Made by a program: the position numbers and the translations under genes. From the NCBI GenBank assembly GCA_018679315.1, contig JAHHLF010000369.1, positions 1 to 7,908 of the forward strand: a stretch of DNA of 7,908 nt, in the 5' to 3' direction. Positions 1-6,896 of the stretch are shown here, one piece after another; positions within the stretch are counted from its first letter, which is position 1; every line of letters starts with the position of its first letter. The notes under the pieces are model-generated. The model was not told the DNA's origin. It saw only the letters and a program-made list of their open reading frames with translations, and did no database searches. The stretch comes from Bacteroidia bacterium. Lineage in GTDB: Bacteria > Bacteroidota > Bacteroidia > Flavobacteriales > Flavobacteriaceae.

Positions 1-929
1 ATGACCTTTTACGCGAAATGCTGGAATCAGGGATTATCAAATATGGAGATGATTTCCTTCACTCTATGGAAGCCGGAGGATGGGACCTTAGCAAAGTTGA
101 TAAAAAGGTAATGAAAGAATCGAAGGCTACCTTCGTTTTTGGACAGATGAACGAACCTCCTGGAGCACGTGCCCGTGTAGCGCTATCCGGATTGACCATA
201 GCTGAATATTTCCGTGATGGTGCCGGTGACGGCCAGGGGAAAGATGTACTATTTTTTATTGACAATATCTTCCGTTTCACCCAGGCAGGATCTGAGGTAT
301 CGGCCCTTTTAGGACGTATGCCATCGGCGGTGGGATATCAGCCAACCCTGGCAACGGAAATGGGAACTATGCAGGAACGGATCACCTCGACCAAAAGAGG
401 ATCCATTACATCTGTACAGGCCGTCTATGTACCTGCGGATGACTTAACAGATCCCGCTCCAGCGACAACTTTCGCCCACCTGGATGCTACAACTGTATTA
501 TCCAGAAAAATTGCAGAGCTTGGTATCTATCCAGCGGTAGATCCCTTGGATTCTACTTCAAGGATCTTAACACCCGAAGTATTGGGCGATGAGCACTATG
601 ACTGCGCACAGCGAGTGAAAGAGCTATTGCAGCGATATAAAGAACTACAGGATATTATTGCAATTCTTGGTATGGAAGAATTATCTGAAGAAGATAAACT
701 TGCTGTAGGTAGAGCAAGACGTGTACAGCGTTTTTTGTCACAGCCCTTCCATGTAGCCGAGCAATTTACCGGCATACCCGGAGTATTGGTTGATATTAAA
801 GAGACTATTAAAGGCTTTAATATGATCATGGATGGAGAATTGGATCACCTGCCCGAATCGGCTTTTAACCTTAAGGGGACTATTGAAGAAGCCATTGAAG
901 CCGGGGAGAAAATGTTAGCTGAGGCATAA
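1..929 (+). CDS. atpD: F1F0 ATP synthase subunit beta, 3' part (5' end outside window)
   Basis: This is the C-terminal two thirds of the catalytic beta subunit of the F1 ATP synthase, which makes ATP on the cytoplasmic face of the inner membrane. The reading frame is already open at the window edge; the first whole codon is at position 3, so the ATG at 18 is internal and not the start. The visible start (NDLLREM) aligns with the GNDFYHEM stretch that follows the catalytic GERTRE loop in E. coli. Also visible are GQMNEPPG, the Walker B stretch FFIDNIFRFTQAGSEVSALL (Asp codon at 261), the VPADDLTDPAPATTFAHLDA region, YPAVDPLDSTSR, and the rotor-contacting DELSEED loop as EELSEED (about 675-695). 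Compared with E. coli there are about 27 extra residues between the REM and GQMNEPPG motifs (about 30-135), an insertion I recognise from Bacteroidota beta subunits. atpC follows after 27 bp, so the two are probably co-transcribed. Identification is near certain. Confidence 0.98.
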   Translation, partial: DLLREMLESGIIKYGDDFLHSMEAGGWDLSKVDKKVMKESKATFVFGQMNEPPGARARVALSGLTIAEYFRDGAGDGQGKDVLFFIDNIFRFTQAGSEVSALLGRMPSAVGYQPTLATEMGTMQERITSTKRGSITSVQAVYVPADDLTDPAPATTFAHLDATTVLSRKIAELGIYPAVDPLDSTSRILTPEVLGDEHYDCAQRVKELLQRYKELQDIIAILGMEELSEEDKLAVGRARRVQRFLSQPFHVAEQFTGIPGVLVDIKETIKGFNMIMDGELDHLPESAFNLKGTIEEAIEAGEKMLAEA

Positions 930-956
930 TCAATACTAACAGGTAAAAAGAAAACT

Positions 957-1235
957 ATGTTCTTAGAAATCGTCTCACCCGAAGCCACTTTATTCTCAGG
1001 AGAAGTAGATTCTGTGACAGTGCCCGGGATCAATGGGGAATTTCAAATGCTTACAGACCACGCACCTATCGTTTCTTTACTCCAGGAAGGAGAAGTTAAA
1101 TTTTCCGGGAATATACAGCTGGAGGAAGAATACGAATCCAAGTTTTCAAAAGATACAAGCGGGAAAACTGTCCTGGCCATATCGAGCGGTACGATTGAGA
1201 TGAATGCCAATAAGATCATTGTACTGGCAGACTAG
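957..1235 (+). CDS. atpC: F1F0 ATP synthase subunit epsilon, short single-domain form
   Basis: This is the epsilon subunit of the F1 central stalk, which couples gamma rotation to the c-ring and in many bacteria restrains ATP hydrolysis. The 92 residues match the N-terminal beta-sandwich domain: the LEIVSPEATLFSGEVDSVTV start, the GEFQMLTDHAPIVSLL motif and a closing beta-strand region LAISSGTIEMNANKIIVLAD. The C-terminal helical hairpin of E. coli epsilon (about 138 residues in all) is absent. The protein ends cleanly after the sandwich, so this looks like the natural short form seen in Flavobacteriia rather than a truncation. The ATG is the only sensible start; the sequence before it is A-rich without a clear Shine-Dalgarno, normal for this phylum. 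It directly follows atpD. Its stop is one base away from the stop of the convergent acetyltransferase gene, and no terminator hairpin is visible between them. Confidence 0.95.
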   Translation: MFLEIVSPEATLFSGEVDSVTVPGINGEFQMLTDHAPIVSLLQEGEVKFSGNIQLEEEYESKFSKDTSGKTVLAISSGTIEMNANKIIVLAD

Positions 1236-1236
1236 A

Positions 1237-1776
1237 TCATTTGTTTTTTAACTGGATCAAGTGCCATTGCCGGCCCCCTGATCGGTACACTTCCATTTCC
1301 TCAAACCCTATAGCATAATGAGCCTGTAAGGAACGTTGATTATCTGTATCCACTTCAGTGATTATACTTTCATAGGCCGGGAATAAAGCCGCCGCCATTG
1401 CTTTATAAAGTTCCCTGAATATCCCTTTTTCCCTATATTGTTTTCCTATGCAGATCTGACCCATGATCATAAATTTGTAATGAGGCCCTACCTGTTCATT
1501 GACTCTTTTGAACATAGGTTTTAACATGGGGATCTCATCTGCAAATGCGGGATGCATACACAAAGCATAACCAACAACTTTTTCGCCTTCCTTGGCCAAA
1601 ATATGTGCAGCTGCTGTATTCATCCGCTCCAGGAGATCAAGCGTATGTACAACGGACACGAATCCCTCCTTTCTGGATTCATTTGTGCTTATGACAGATC
1701 GCAAATTTATAGTTTGGAGTTCCAGGATCTGTTTCAACTCTTGCGCGGATGTAGCACGGCTATAGTGAATATTCAT
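1237..1776 (-). CDS. GNAT family N-acetyltransferase
   Basis: This is a probable acetyl-CoA-dependent N-acetyltransferase of the GNAT superfamily, 179 residues, cytoplasmic. Motif A is seen at about residues 104-124, with the strand IMGQICI followed by QYREKGIFRELY, which forms the pyrophosphate-binding turn (R-x-x-G, with Phe where Gly or Ala is usual). Motif B is at about 142-160, with D-N-Q-R-S followed by AHYAIGFEEMEVY, the typical N...Y/H-x-x-G-F ending. Residues 58-75 (HILAKEGEKVVGYALCMH) form the usual central hairpin. The overall arrangement, including QILELQ near the start and the IPML...MF segment, resembles a small-molecule GNAT group common in Flavobacteriaceae. The substrate cannot be told from the sequence. 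The gene is convergent with atpC (one base between stops) and divergent from the DUF2007 gene, with 91 bp in between for both promoters. The start is ATG with no clear ribosome binding site. Confidence 0.88.
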   Translation of the reverse strand: MNIHYSRATSAQELKQILELQTINLRSVISTNESRKEGFVSVVHTLDLLERMNTAAAHILAKEGEKVVGYALCMHPAFADEIPMLKPMFKRVNEQVGPHYKFMIMGQICIGKQYREKGIFRELYKAMAAALFPAYESIITEVDTDNQRSLQAHYAIGFEEMEVYRSGGRQWHLIQLKNK

Positions 1777-1831
1777 GACATATAAGATCGCAATGCAATG
1801 ACTAAAGGTAAAATTAAATAAAGGAGAATAG

Positions 1832-1839
1832 TATTTTTG
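1832..1839 (+). promoter_or_regulatory. Candidate Bacteroidota -7 promoter element for the DUF2007 gene
   Basis: TATTTTTG matches the Bacteroidota -7 consensus TAnnTTTG exactly and lies 28 bp before the ATG of the DUF2007 gene, giving a leader of roughly 20 bases. It sits in the short divergent space shared with the acetyltransferase gene. No good TTG-type -33 element is visible at the expected distance, so this call rests on one half of the promoter. Confidence 0.4.
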
Positions 1840-1867
1840 TTTCGACTAGATTTATGACGCTAACAAG

Positions 1868-2248
1868 ATGGAATCAGAATTTACAACCATAGCCAGTTTT
1901 GAGTATTTGGCGGATGCACAAATTGTAAAAGCCAAGCTGGAATCTGAAGGGATCCCAACCTTTCTGAAGGATGAGAATATCCTAACTGTTGGTTTCATTC
2001 GTGATGCCATAGGTGGTGTGAAACTGCAGGTTAAAACCAAGGACAAGGAGGCAGCAATCATCATTTACGATGCGATCAGACCTTATGCGCTAGATGATGA
2101 AGGAAAACCGGTAATTTGTCCAAATTGCAAAGCAGCCAGATCGGAAAGGTATTTACGTCGAAAAGGACTGTGGCATACCTTGTTTCCTTTTCTGGAGAAA
2201 AAGCGATATAAATGTCTCAACTGCGAAATGATCACTACGGCAACCTGA
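1868..2248 (+). CDS. DUF2007-type protein with C-terminal Cys4 zinc ribbon
   Basis: This is a 126-residue cytoplasmic protein of unknown role. Residues 5-72 look like the DUF2007 domain (described as a putative prokaryotic signal-transducing domain): TTIASFEYLADAQIVKAKLE followed by GIPTFLKDEN, then a region ending in GGVKLQVKTKDKEAAIIIYD, that is, an ACT-like beta-alpha-beta pattern. After a linker, residues 84-119 carry CPNC and CLNC separated by 28 residues, a pair of knuckles that should bind one zinc ion. Between the knuckles are a basic stretch and LWHTLFPFLEKKRYK. Many DUF2007 proteins lack such a long ribbon, so the pairing may indicate a nucleic-acid or protein contact; that is inference. 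The start is ATG with no Shine-Dalgarno. The last 14 bp overlap the 3' end of the convergent glycosyltransferase gene. The domain call is from recalled family features, not a profile search. Confidence 0.8.
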   Translation: MESEFTTIASFEYLADAQIVKAKLESEGIPTFLKDENILTVGFIRDAIGGVKLQVKTKDKEAAIIIYDAIRPYALDDEGKPVICPNCKAARSERYLRRKGLWHTLFPFLEKKRYKCLNCEMITTAT

Positions 2249-3731
2249 TTCGATGGTGTAGCACTGCTCCTTCTATCGTATCGAGTACCTGGTACTTCTG
2301 AGACAAATACTGTTGGATATATTCATTTTCCTGAACATACTTTTTATCAAATACCGATCTATTTTTTCGGGTTACCACAATTTGTGGCATTTTTTCATCC
2401 ATTATAAAGGTTAACTCTTCAATTCCTGTTTTACGCTCCTGATTGTAGAATGGAAAAGTTTCAGACCGACAGATATTACTAGGATGTGTTGCTGCTTTGC
2501 TGGGGGGCTTGGCATCAAGCAGCCAATATCCTATATGGTACTCCAGAAATAATGAGCTGGCGGCTGCGAGATCATTGTTCTTTATATACTCCACAACTGT
2601 AAAGCCTTCTCCATTGAACCAACTGCCGTTTGTCTTTTTATTGACCAGAATATGGGCATATTCCTTATAGGCCTCAATAGGAAGTATTAGCATAATGATC
2701 GCTATGATCAACGAAGCGCTTCGCGTAATTTCAAGCTTGAACGTAAAGATAAAAGCAGCTCCAACAATCAGGAATAATGGATATACCTGAAGAAGATAAT
2801 GACCATTAATTCTTCCGCTTCGCACAAAGGAAAAAATAATCCCAAACAGTAAAATTATAACTAGTTGAAGGCGTGGATTAGATAGATCCAAGCGATTTTG
2901 CTTCCAGGCGTAGAAGAGAAATAGAATTGTAAAAAGGGGCAGGGGTAGTACTTTTAGAAAAGAACCCTGAGAGGCATCGGCATAAGCTAAGGGAGCCTTA
3001 AATACGGCATCTACCCAAAGTGCGGATTCTCCTATAGCCACATAGGGTAAAGCACATATACCAATACCTAATAGTATACCTAAACTTAATGTGATCAGTA
3101 TATAGATTGAGATCTCCCATGGTTTGCTTCTTATCCATTGCCATATATAATACGCGACTAAAATAGCTAAGGCATAGCCCAGGTTCATTTTAGCCATCAG
3201 GGCAAAACCAAACAGCAGGCCGCTCAAAAATAACTTCCACCATTGCTGAGATTGAAGTAGCAGATAGAGAGCGAATACAAATATGAGGGTGCTGATATGC
3301 TCAGACATTAATCCCTGAAGACTGCCAAACAAACTGCTGAGATAGATGCAAAATAGCCCGGCAAGCAGGGCAAGGGAAGAATTGCTCAAGGGTCGTGCGA
3401 TCTTAAATGTCAAGAATGCGGTTAACCCAACTAATACGGTCGCTGCTAACCGAATGGCAATAAAGCTTTTCCCGAACACATAAATAAGCAATCCAAAAAA
3501 GTAATAAATAAGTGGAGGTTTAAGGTCCCATAACTCCATATAGGGTAAATGACCATCCACCAGGGATTGTCCCAGCAATATAAAGGTGCTTTCGTCTCTA
3601 TCGATATAATCTCTGAAAAAGAAGGGAAATCGGATTGCGAAGGCAAGCAGGAAAAAGAAGGTTGCAATCGTACTTTGCCTGGCTTGTCCGAGCTTTAAGA
3701 GCCATGTGTTTACTATAGATGCAATTCTCAC
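2235..3731 (-). CDS. Polytopic membrane glycosyltransferase, GT39/PMT-like (dolichyl-phosphate-mannose mannosyltransferase superfamily)
   Basis: This is a 498-residue inner-membrane protein of the GT-C fold, expected to move a sugar from a polyprenyl-phosphate donor to a lipid or protein acceptor on the periplasmic side. The first outer loop holds YIDRDESTF (about 42-50), whose acidic pair is the expected catalytic/metal site, then LWDLKPPLIYYFFGL (about 67-81), the D-x-K-P-P-L signature of the PMT_2 family. About 11-12 hydrophobic segments follow between residues 20 and 353, and residues 360-498 form a soluble C-terminal part. The start is GTG at 3729-3731: an in-frame TGA lies seven codons upstream, no ATG lies between them, and the next Met is at residue 65, past the catalytic loop. 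The gene stands alone, convergent with the DUF2007 gene (14 bp overlap) and divergent from the cupin gene. The acceptor and sugar cannot be told. Confidence 0.85.
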   Translation of the reverse strand: MRIASIVNTWLLKLGQARQSTIATFFFLLAFAIRFPFFFRDYIDRDESTFILLGQSLVDGHLPYMELWDLKPPLIYYFFGLLIYVFGKSFIAIRLAATVLVGLTAFLTFKIARPLSNSSLALLAGLFCIYLSSLFGSLQGLMSEHISTLIFVFALYLLLQSQQWWKLFLSGLLFGFALMAKMNLGYALAILVAYYIWQWIRSKPWEISIYILITLSLGILLGIGICALPYVAIGESALWVDAVFKAPLAYADASQGSFLKVLPLPLFTILFLFYAWKQNRLDLSNPRLQLVIILLFGIIFSFVRSGRINGHYLLQVYPLFLIVGAAFIFTFKLEITRSASLIIAIIMLILPIEAYKEYAHILVNKKTNGSWFNGEGFTVVEYIKNNDLAAASSLFLEYHIGYWLLDAKPPSKAATHPSNICRSETFPFYNQERKTGIEELTFIMDEKMPQIVVTRKNRSVFDKKYVQENEYIQQYLSQKYQVLDTIEGAVLHHRIRLP

Positions 3732-3905
3732 CTGATTAATGGATAATTCTCATATTTGCAAGATAAACAATGACATCTCAAGTAATTCTGATCGATTGAG
3801 AAATCTCACAATTGCTTAGAGTTTTATTTCTAAAGAATGATAGTACGAATTTTAATAAAATGCCGTTCTTAGGGTAATCTACAAGAACAGTAAAAGACCA
3901 TACAG

Positions 3906-4784
3906 GTGTACTTAGAGGAGATCCAAAGAATAAAAACCATTGATGCTGAAGGGTTCAAAGAAAAGCACCTCATGCCCCAACGTCCGGTTATTCTTGAAGA
4001 ACAGATCTCAGACTGGCCTGCTTTCACCAAATGGAATTTAAACTACATGAGGGAAATAGCCGGAGAGAAGATCGTTCCCTTATACGATAATAGGCCGGTA
4101 AATTTCAAAGATGAGTTCAATGAACCCCATGCTAATATGAAGATGAGCGAGTACATTGATCTTCTGCGTAAGGAACCCACCAAATTAAGGATTTTCCTTT
4201 GGAATATTTTAAAAGAGGTGCCTCAGCTACAGCGTGATTTTTTCTATCCGGATCTTGGCGTACGCTTTTTAAAAGGCTTACCGATGTTATTCTTCGGGGG
4301 GACAGATTCATATACTTTCATGCACTATGATATTGACCTGGCAAACATATTCCACTTTCACTTTGAGGGAGAAAAAGAGTGTATTTTGTTTCCACAATCG
4401 GAAAGTAAGTATATGTACAAGATCCCACATTCTTTGATCACACACGAATCAATCAATTTTGCCAAGCCAGATTATGAAAAATGGCCTGGCCTCAAACAGG
4501 CAAGGGGTTTCAGAGGATCTCTTAAACACGGGGAAATGATCTATATCCCAGAAGGATATTGGCATTATATGCAATACCGCACCCCCGGTTTTTCGATGAG
4601 TCTAAGGTCGTTGGCAAGGAAGCCACAACACTTTATGAAAGCGATCTATAATATTGTGATAATGCGACATTTTGATAATCTGATGCGAAGAGTAAAAGGG
4701 CAATCCTGGATAGATGAAAAAAATCAAATAGCAATAGCACGCACCCAGTCCGTCCTGGAAACCAAAAGTGCTACTAATTACTAG
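3906..4784 (+). CDS. FIH-like cupin/JmjC protein, putative Fe(II)/2-oxoglutarate dioxygenase
   Basis: This is a 292-residue cytoplasmic protein of the cupin_8/JmjC group, related to the asparaginyl hydroxylase FIH and to bacterial protein hydroxylases. The iron triad is complete: H140 and D142 in FMHYDIDLANIFHFHF, and H220 in YIPEGYWHYMQY. K157 in GEKECILFPQ lines up with FIH Lys214, which binds 2-oxoglutarate. The FIH-like stretch NFAKPDYEKWP (about 184-194) and the N-terminal PQRPVILEEQISDWPAFTKW are also present. Residues 230-292 are a basic helical tail. An active oxygenase is therefore likely, but the substrate is unknown. The start is GTG at 3906: a TAA lies 15 bp upstream in frame, no ATG lies in between, and the next Met (residue 23) would cut the conserved N-terminus. 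The upstream spacer of 174 bp is shared with the divergent glycosyltransferase; I see no convincing promoter in it. The stop TAG shares the palindrome CTAG with the recX stop. Confidence 0.87.
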   Translation: MYLEEIQRIKTIDAEGFKEKHLMPQRPVILEEQISDWPAFTKWNLNYMREIAGEKIVPLYDNRPVNFKDEFNEPHANMKMSEYIDLLRKEPTKLRIFLWNILKEVPQLQRDFFYPDLGVRFLKGLPMLFFGGTDSYTFMHYDIDLANIFHFHFEGEKECILFPQSESKYMYKIPHSLITHESINFAKPDYEKWPGLKQARGFRGSLKHGEMIYIPEGYWHYMQYRTPGFSMSLRSLARKPQHFMKAIYNIVIMRHFDNLMRRVKGQSWIDEKNQIAIARTQSVLETKSATNY

Positions 4785-5263
4785 GTGAAAGGAATGAGTT
4801 CCCTGACTTTGTCATACACCAACTCAAACTCCCAACCCCTATACGATAACAAATCTGCTAATTTTTTTCGCTTTAGCTGGACATCCTTGGTTTTGATCCC
4901 TTCAAGTTTCCTTTTTGCCAACCCTTCGAATACTTTTTTGTATTCAACCGGATCTAACTGGTCTATTGCTGTTCGAATAGAATCTTCAGCTATCTTTTTT
5001 GATCTGAGTTGCCCCTGGATCCGTACTTTCCCCCATTCTTTTATCCGGAACTTTCCACGGGCATACTGGATAGCAAATCTATCTTCATTCAGCAGATCGC
5101 TTTGGGTCAATTGATCGATGAGGGCTAGTTTATCTTCCTCTGATAGTGTAAAATCCTTCAACTTTTGGCGCACTTCAAGAATACAACGTTCCTGGTATGC
5201 GCAAAAACGCTCCAGACTTGTTAAAGCTTCTTTGTAAGTTCTATTTTCAGATAGTTGATCCAT
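4781..5263 (-). CDS. recX: Regulatory protein RecX
   Basis: RecX binds along RecA filaments and blocks their growth, limiting recombination and SOS activity. The 160 residues show the family's tandem three-helix repeats: ALTSLERFCAYQERCILEVR at about 13-32, LNEDRFAIQYARGKFRIKEWG at about 57-77, then IQGQLRSKKIAEDSIRTAI at about 82-100, and a last repeat ending KKLADLLSYRGWEFELVYDKV. The length is normal for the family. The start is ATG at 5261-5263, with AGGA directly before it but too close for standard spacing. No recA is in the window. The gene lies 64 bp downstream of rng on the same strand, but a strong terminator sits between them, so recX probably needs its own promoter or read-through. 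Its 3' end is tail-to-tail with the cupin gene, sharing 4 bp. Confidence 0.92.
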   Translation of the reverse strand: MDQLSENRTYKEALTSLERFCAYQERCILEVRQKLKDFTLSEEDKLALIDQLTQSDLLNEDRFAIQYARGKFRIKEWGKVRIQGQLRSKKIAEDSIRTAIDQLDPVEYKKVFEGLAKRKLEGIKTKDVQLKRKKLADLLSYRGWEFELVYDKVRELIPFT

Positions 5264-5295
5264 TCCTGGATTTCAAAGTACAAATGAATCTAAAC

Positions 5296-5329
5296 AAAAA
5301 AAGCGACCCTTAAGCAGGGTCGCTTTTTT
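5296..5329 (-). terminator. Rho-independent terminator of rng
   Basis: A perfect 9-bp stem (5302-5310 with 5316-5324; AGCGACCCT against AGGGTCGCT) with a 5-base loop is flanked by an A-run and a T-run that lengthen the stem to about 14 bp. Read on the minus strand it starts inside the rng stop codon, with GC-rich stem followed by a run of seven T. The sequence is symmetric and could also stop plus-strand transcription, but no plus-strand gene ends near it. It separates rng from recX. Confidence 0.88.
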
Positions 5330-6878
5330 AAACTTTTAATATTGCACCAGATTTATCCTTAAATCGGTATTCCAAATAGGTATAGGCATCTCTTGGCTGG
5401 ATCTTGATCCATTTTTTATATTCCATGAACCATTTGGACCGAATGGATGGAAATCCTTTAGTTAAATAGGCAGCTATGAACGGGTGTGTATTTAATACAA
5501 TACCCGTATTCTTATGCTTACCTTTCATAATCTTTTCAAGCTCATGATCGATCTTTTCCACCAACATAATAGGCGCATCAATTTCTTGCCCATTACCGCT
5601 AGGGTTTACCTCGGTAGTTTTAATATTTACCTCAGGCCTAACCCGTTGCCGGGTGATCTGAATAAGACCAAATTTGCTAGGGGGTAACACTTTGTGTTTA
5701 GCCCGATCATCCTTCATTTCTTCTCGCAGATGGTTATATAATTTCCGACGATTTTCGGACTTAACCATATCAATGAAATCTACTACGATAATTCCGCCCA
5801 TATCTCGAAGACGCAATTGTCTCGCTACTTCGGCGGCAGCCAATAAATTTACTTCGAGTGCGGTATCTTCTTGATTTTTAGCCTTATTGGATCGGTTACC
5901 ACTATTCACGTCAATAACATGTAACGCTTCGGTATGCTCGATAACCAAATAAGCACCTCTACTCATTGAAGCAGTTCGGCCAAATGAAGTTTTAATTTGT
6001 CTTTCAATTCCAAATTTCTCAAAAATTGGAGCGGAAGACGTATAAAGTTTAACTATGGATTCCTTGGAAGGTGCAATCTCCTGTAAATAATCTTTGATCT
6101 GTGTATAAAGTGTCTTATCATCCACATGAATTCCCGTAAACGTATCATCAAATACATCACGAAGAATAGATGAGGCCCGGTTATCTTCTGCCAGGACTCT
6201 GGATGGTGTCGGTGCTCTATACAATTTCTTGCACATTGCTGTCCATTTGGTCAGCAAGTTCTGAAGATCTTTATCTAATTCCGCTACTTTTTTGCCTTCT
6301 GCAACGGTCCGTATTATAACCCCAAATCCTTTGGGTTTGATACTTTTTACAAGTCTTTTTAATCTCTCTTTTTCTTCACGGCTTCCAATTTTTTGTGATA
6401 CGGAAACGCGATTAGAGAAAGGTACCATAACCAGGTACCGCCCGGCTAACGAAAGCTCCGAACTTATTCTCGGACCTTTGGTTGAAATGGGCTCTTTGAC
6501 AATTTGGACCAATAAAGACTGATTGGCTTTAATGACATCTTTTATGCTGCCATGCTTATCTATGTCTTTTTCAAATGGAAAATTTTTAAGGCTGTAATCC
6601 CTTAATTTACCTGTACTGACACTTTTCACAAATTTCAACATTGAAGACAGTTGCGGACCTAAGTCATGGTAGTGTAAAAAAGCGTCTTTTTCGTATCCTA
6701 CATTTACAAATGCAGCATTTAGACCTACCACTGGCTTTCTAATTTTCGCAATCATTATATCTCCTACATTAAAGGACTGTTTATCCTCATGTTTGTGAAG
6801 TTCAATAAGCTTTCCATCTTTTAATAAGGCAAAATCAACGGCGTCAGAACTTGATCTTACGATTAATTCTCTATTCAC
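5328..6878 (-). CDS. rng: Ribonuclease G (RNase E/G family endoribonuclease)
   Basis: This is a single-strand-specific endoribonuclease for rRNA maturation and mRNA decay, 516 residues (E. coli RNase G is 489). In order: an N-terminal strand region; an S1-like RNA-binding domain from about 36 (VGDIMIAKIRKPVVGLNAAF) to about 128 with a lysine-rich insertion at 80-110; the 5'-sensor part around STKGPRISSELSLAGRYLV and VSVSQKIGSREEKERLK; and the DNase I-like catalytic core. The two metal-binding aspartates are D323 in HVIDVNSGN and D367 in GIIVVDFIDM, matching RNase E Asp303 and Asp346. After the conserved ITRQRVRPE the Zn-link cysteines of E. coli RNase E/G are missing; the only cysteine is C216. 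The start is GTG at 6876-6878, which gives the MNRELIVRSSSDAVDFALLK N-terminus expected for flavobacterial homologues; a TAG lies a short way upstream in frame and no ATG lies between. A perfect inverted repeat lies in the leader and a terminator at the 3' end. Confidence 0.96.
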   Translation of the reverse strand: MNRELIVRSSSDAVDFALLKDGKLIELHKHEDKQSFNVGDIMIAKIRKPVVGLNAAFVNVGYEKDAFLHYHDLGPQLSSMLKFVKSVSTGKLRDYSLKNFPFEKDIDKHGSIKDVIKANQSLLVQIVKEPISTKGPRISSELSLAGRYLVMVPFSNRVSVSQKIGSREEKERLKRLVKSIKPKGFGVIIRTVAEGKKVAELDKDLQNLLTKWTAMCKKLYRAPTPSRVLAEDNRASSILRDVFDDTFTGIHVDDKTLYTQIKDYLQEIAPSKESIVKLYTSSAPIFEKFGIERQIKTSFGRTASMSRGAYLVIEHTEALHVIDVNSGNRSNKAKNQEDTALEVNLLAAAEVARQLRLRDMGGIIVVDFIDMVKSENRRKLYNHLREEMKDDRAKHKVLPPSKFGLIQITRQRVRPEVNIKTTEVNPSGNGQEIDAPIMLVEKIDHELEKIMKGKHKNTGIVLNTHPFIAAYLTKGFPSIRSKWFMEYKKWIKIQPRDAYTYLEYRFKDKSGAILKV

Positions 6879-6896
6879 CTGTTTATATTTATATCT

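Noticed and set aside
1213..1242. Direct repeat AGATCATT at the end of atpC
   Set aside because: Eight bases repeated once across a stop codon; no target-site or attachment-site context.
1552..1785. Open frame on the plus strand inside the acetyltransferase gene
   Set aside because: Antisense shadow of a recognisable GNAT protein with no family features of its own.
1803..1810. TACCTTTA on the minus strand as a promoter element for the acetyltransferase
   Set aside because: The final G of TAnnTTTG is missing and no -33 element is seen; plausible but not supportable.
3797..3808. Short inverted repeat TGAGA-AA-TCTCA between the glycosyltransferase and cupin genes
   Set aside because: Five-bp arms in AT-rich DNA, not placed clearly relative to either start; too weak for an operator call.
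3865..3888. GTTCTT ... AAGAAC inverted repeat upstream of the cupin gene
   Set aside because: Six-bp arms with a 12-base loop and no T-run; not a convincing hairpin or terminator.
3732..3905. Searched the 174-bp divergent spacer for promoters of the glycosyltransferase and cupin genes
   Set aside because: Only partial matches (TATCTTG on the minus strand, CATATTTG on the plus strand); neither has a good partner element, so none is reported.
4785..5114. Open frame on the plus strand right after the cupin stop
   Set aside because: It lies entirely antisense to recX, whose protein sequence is clearly conserved; the translation is Ser/Phe-rich noise.
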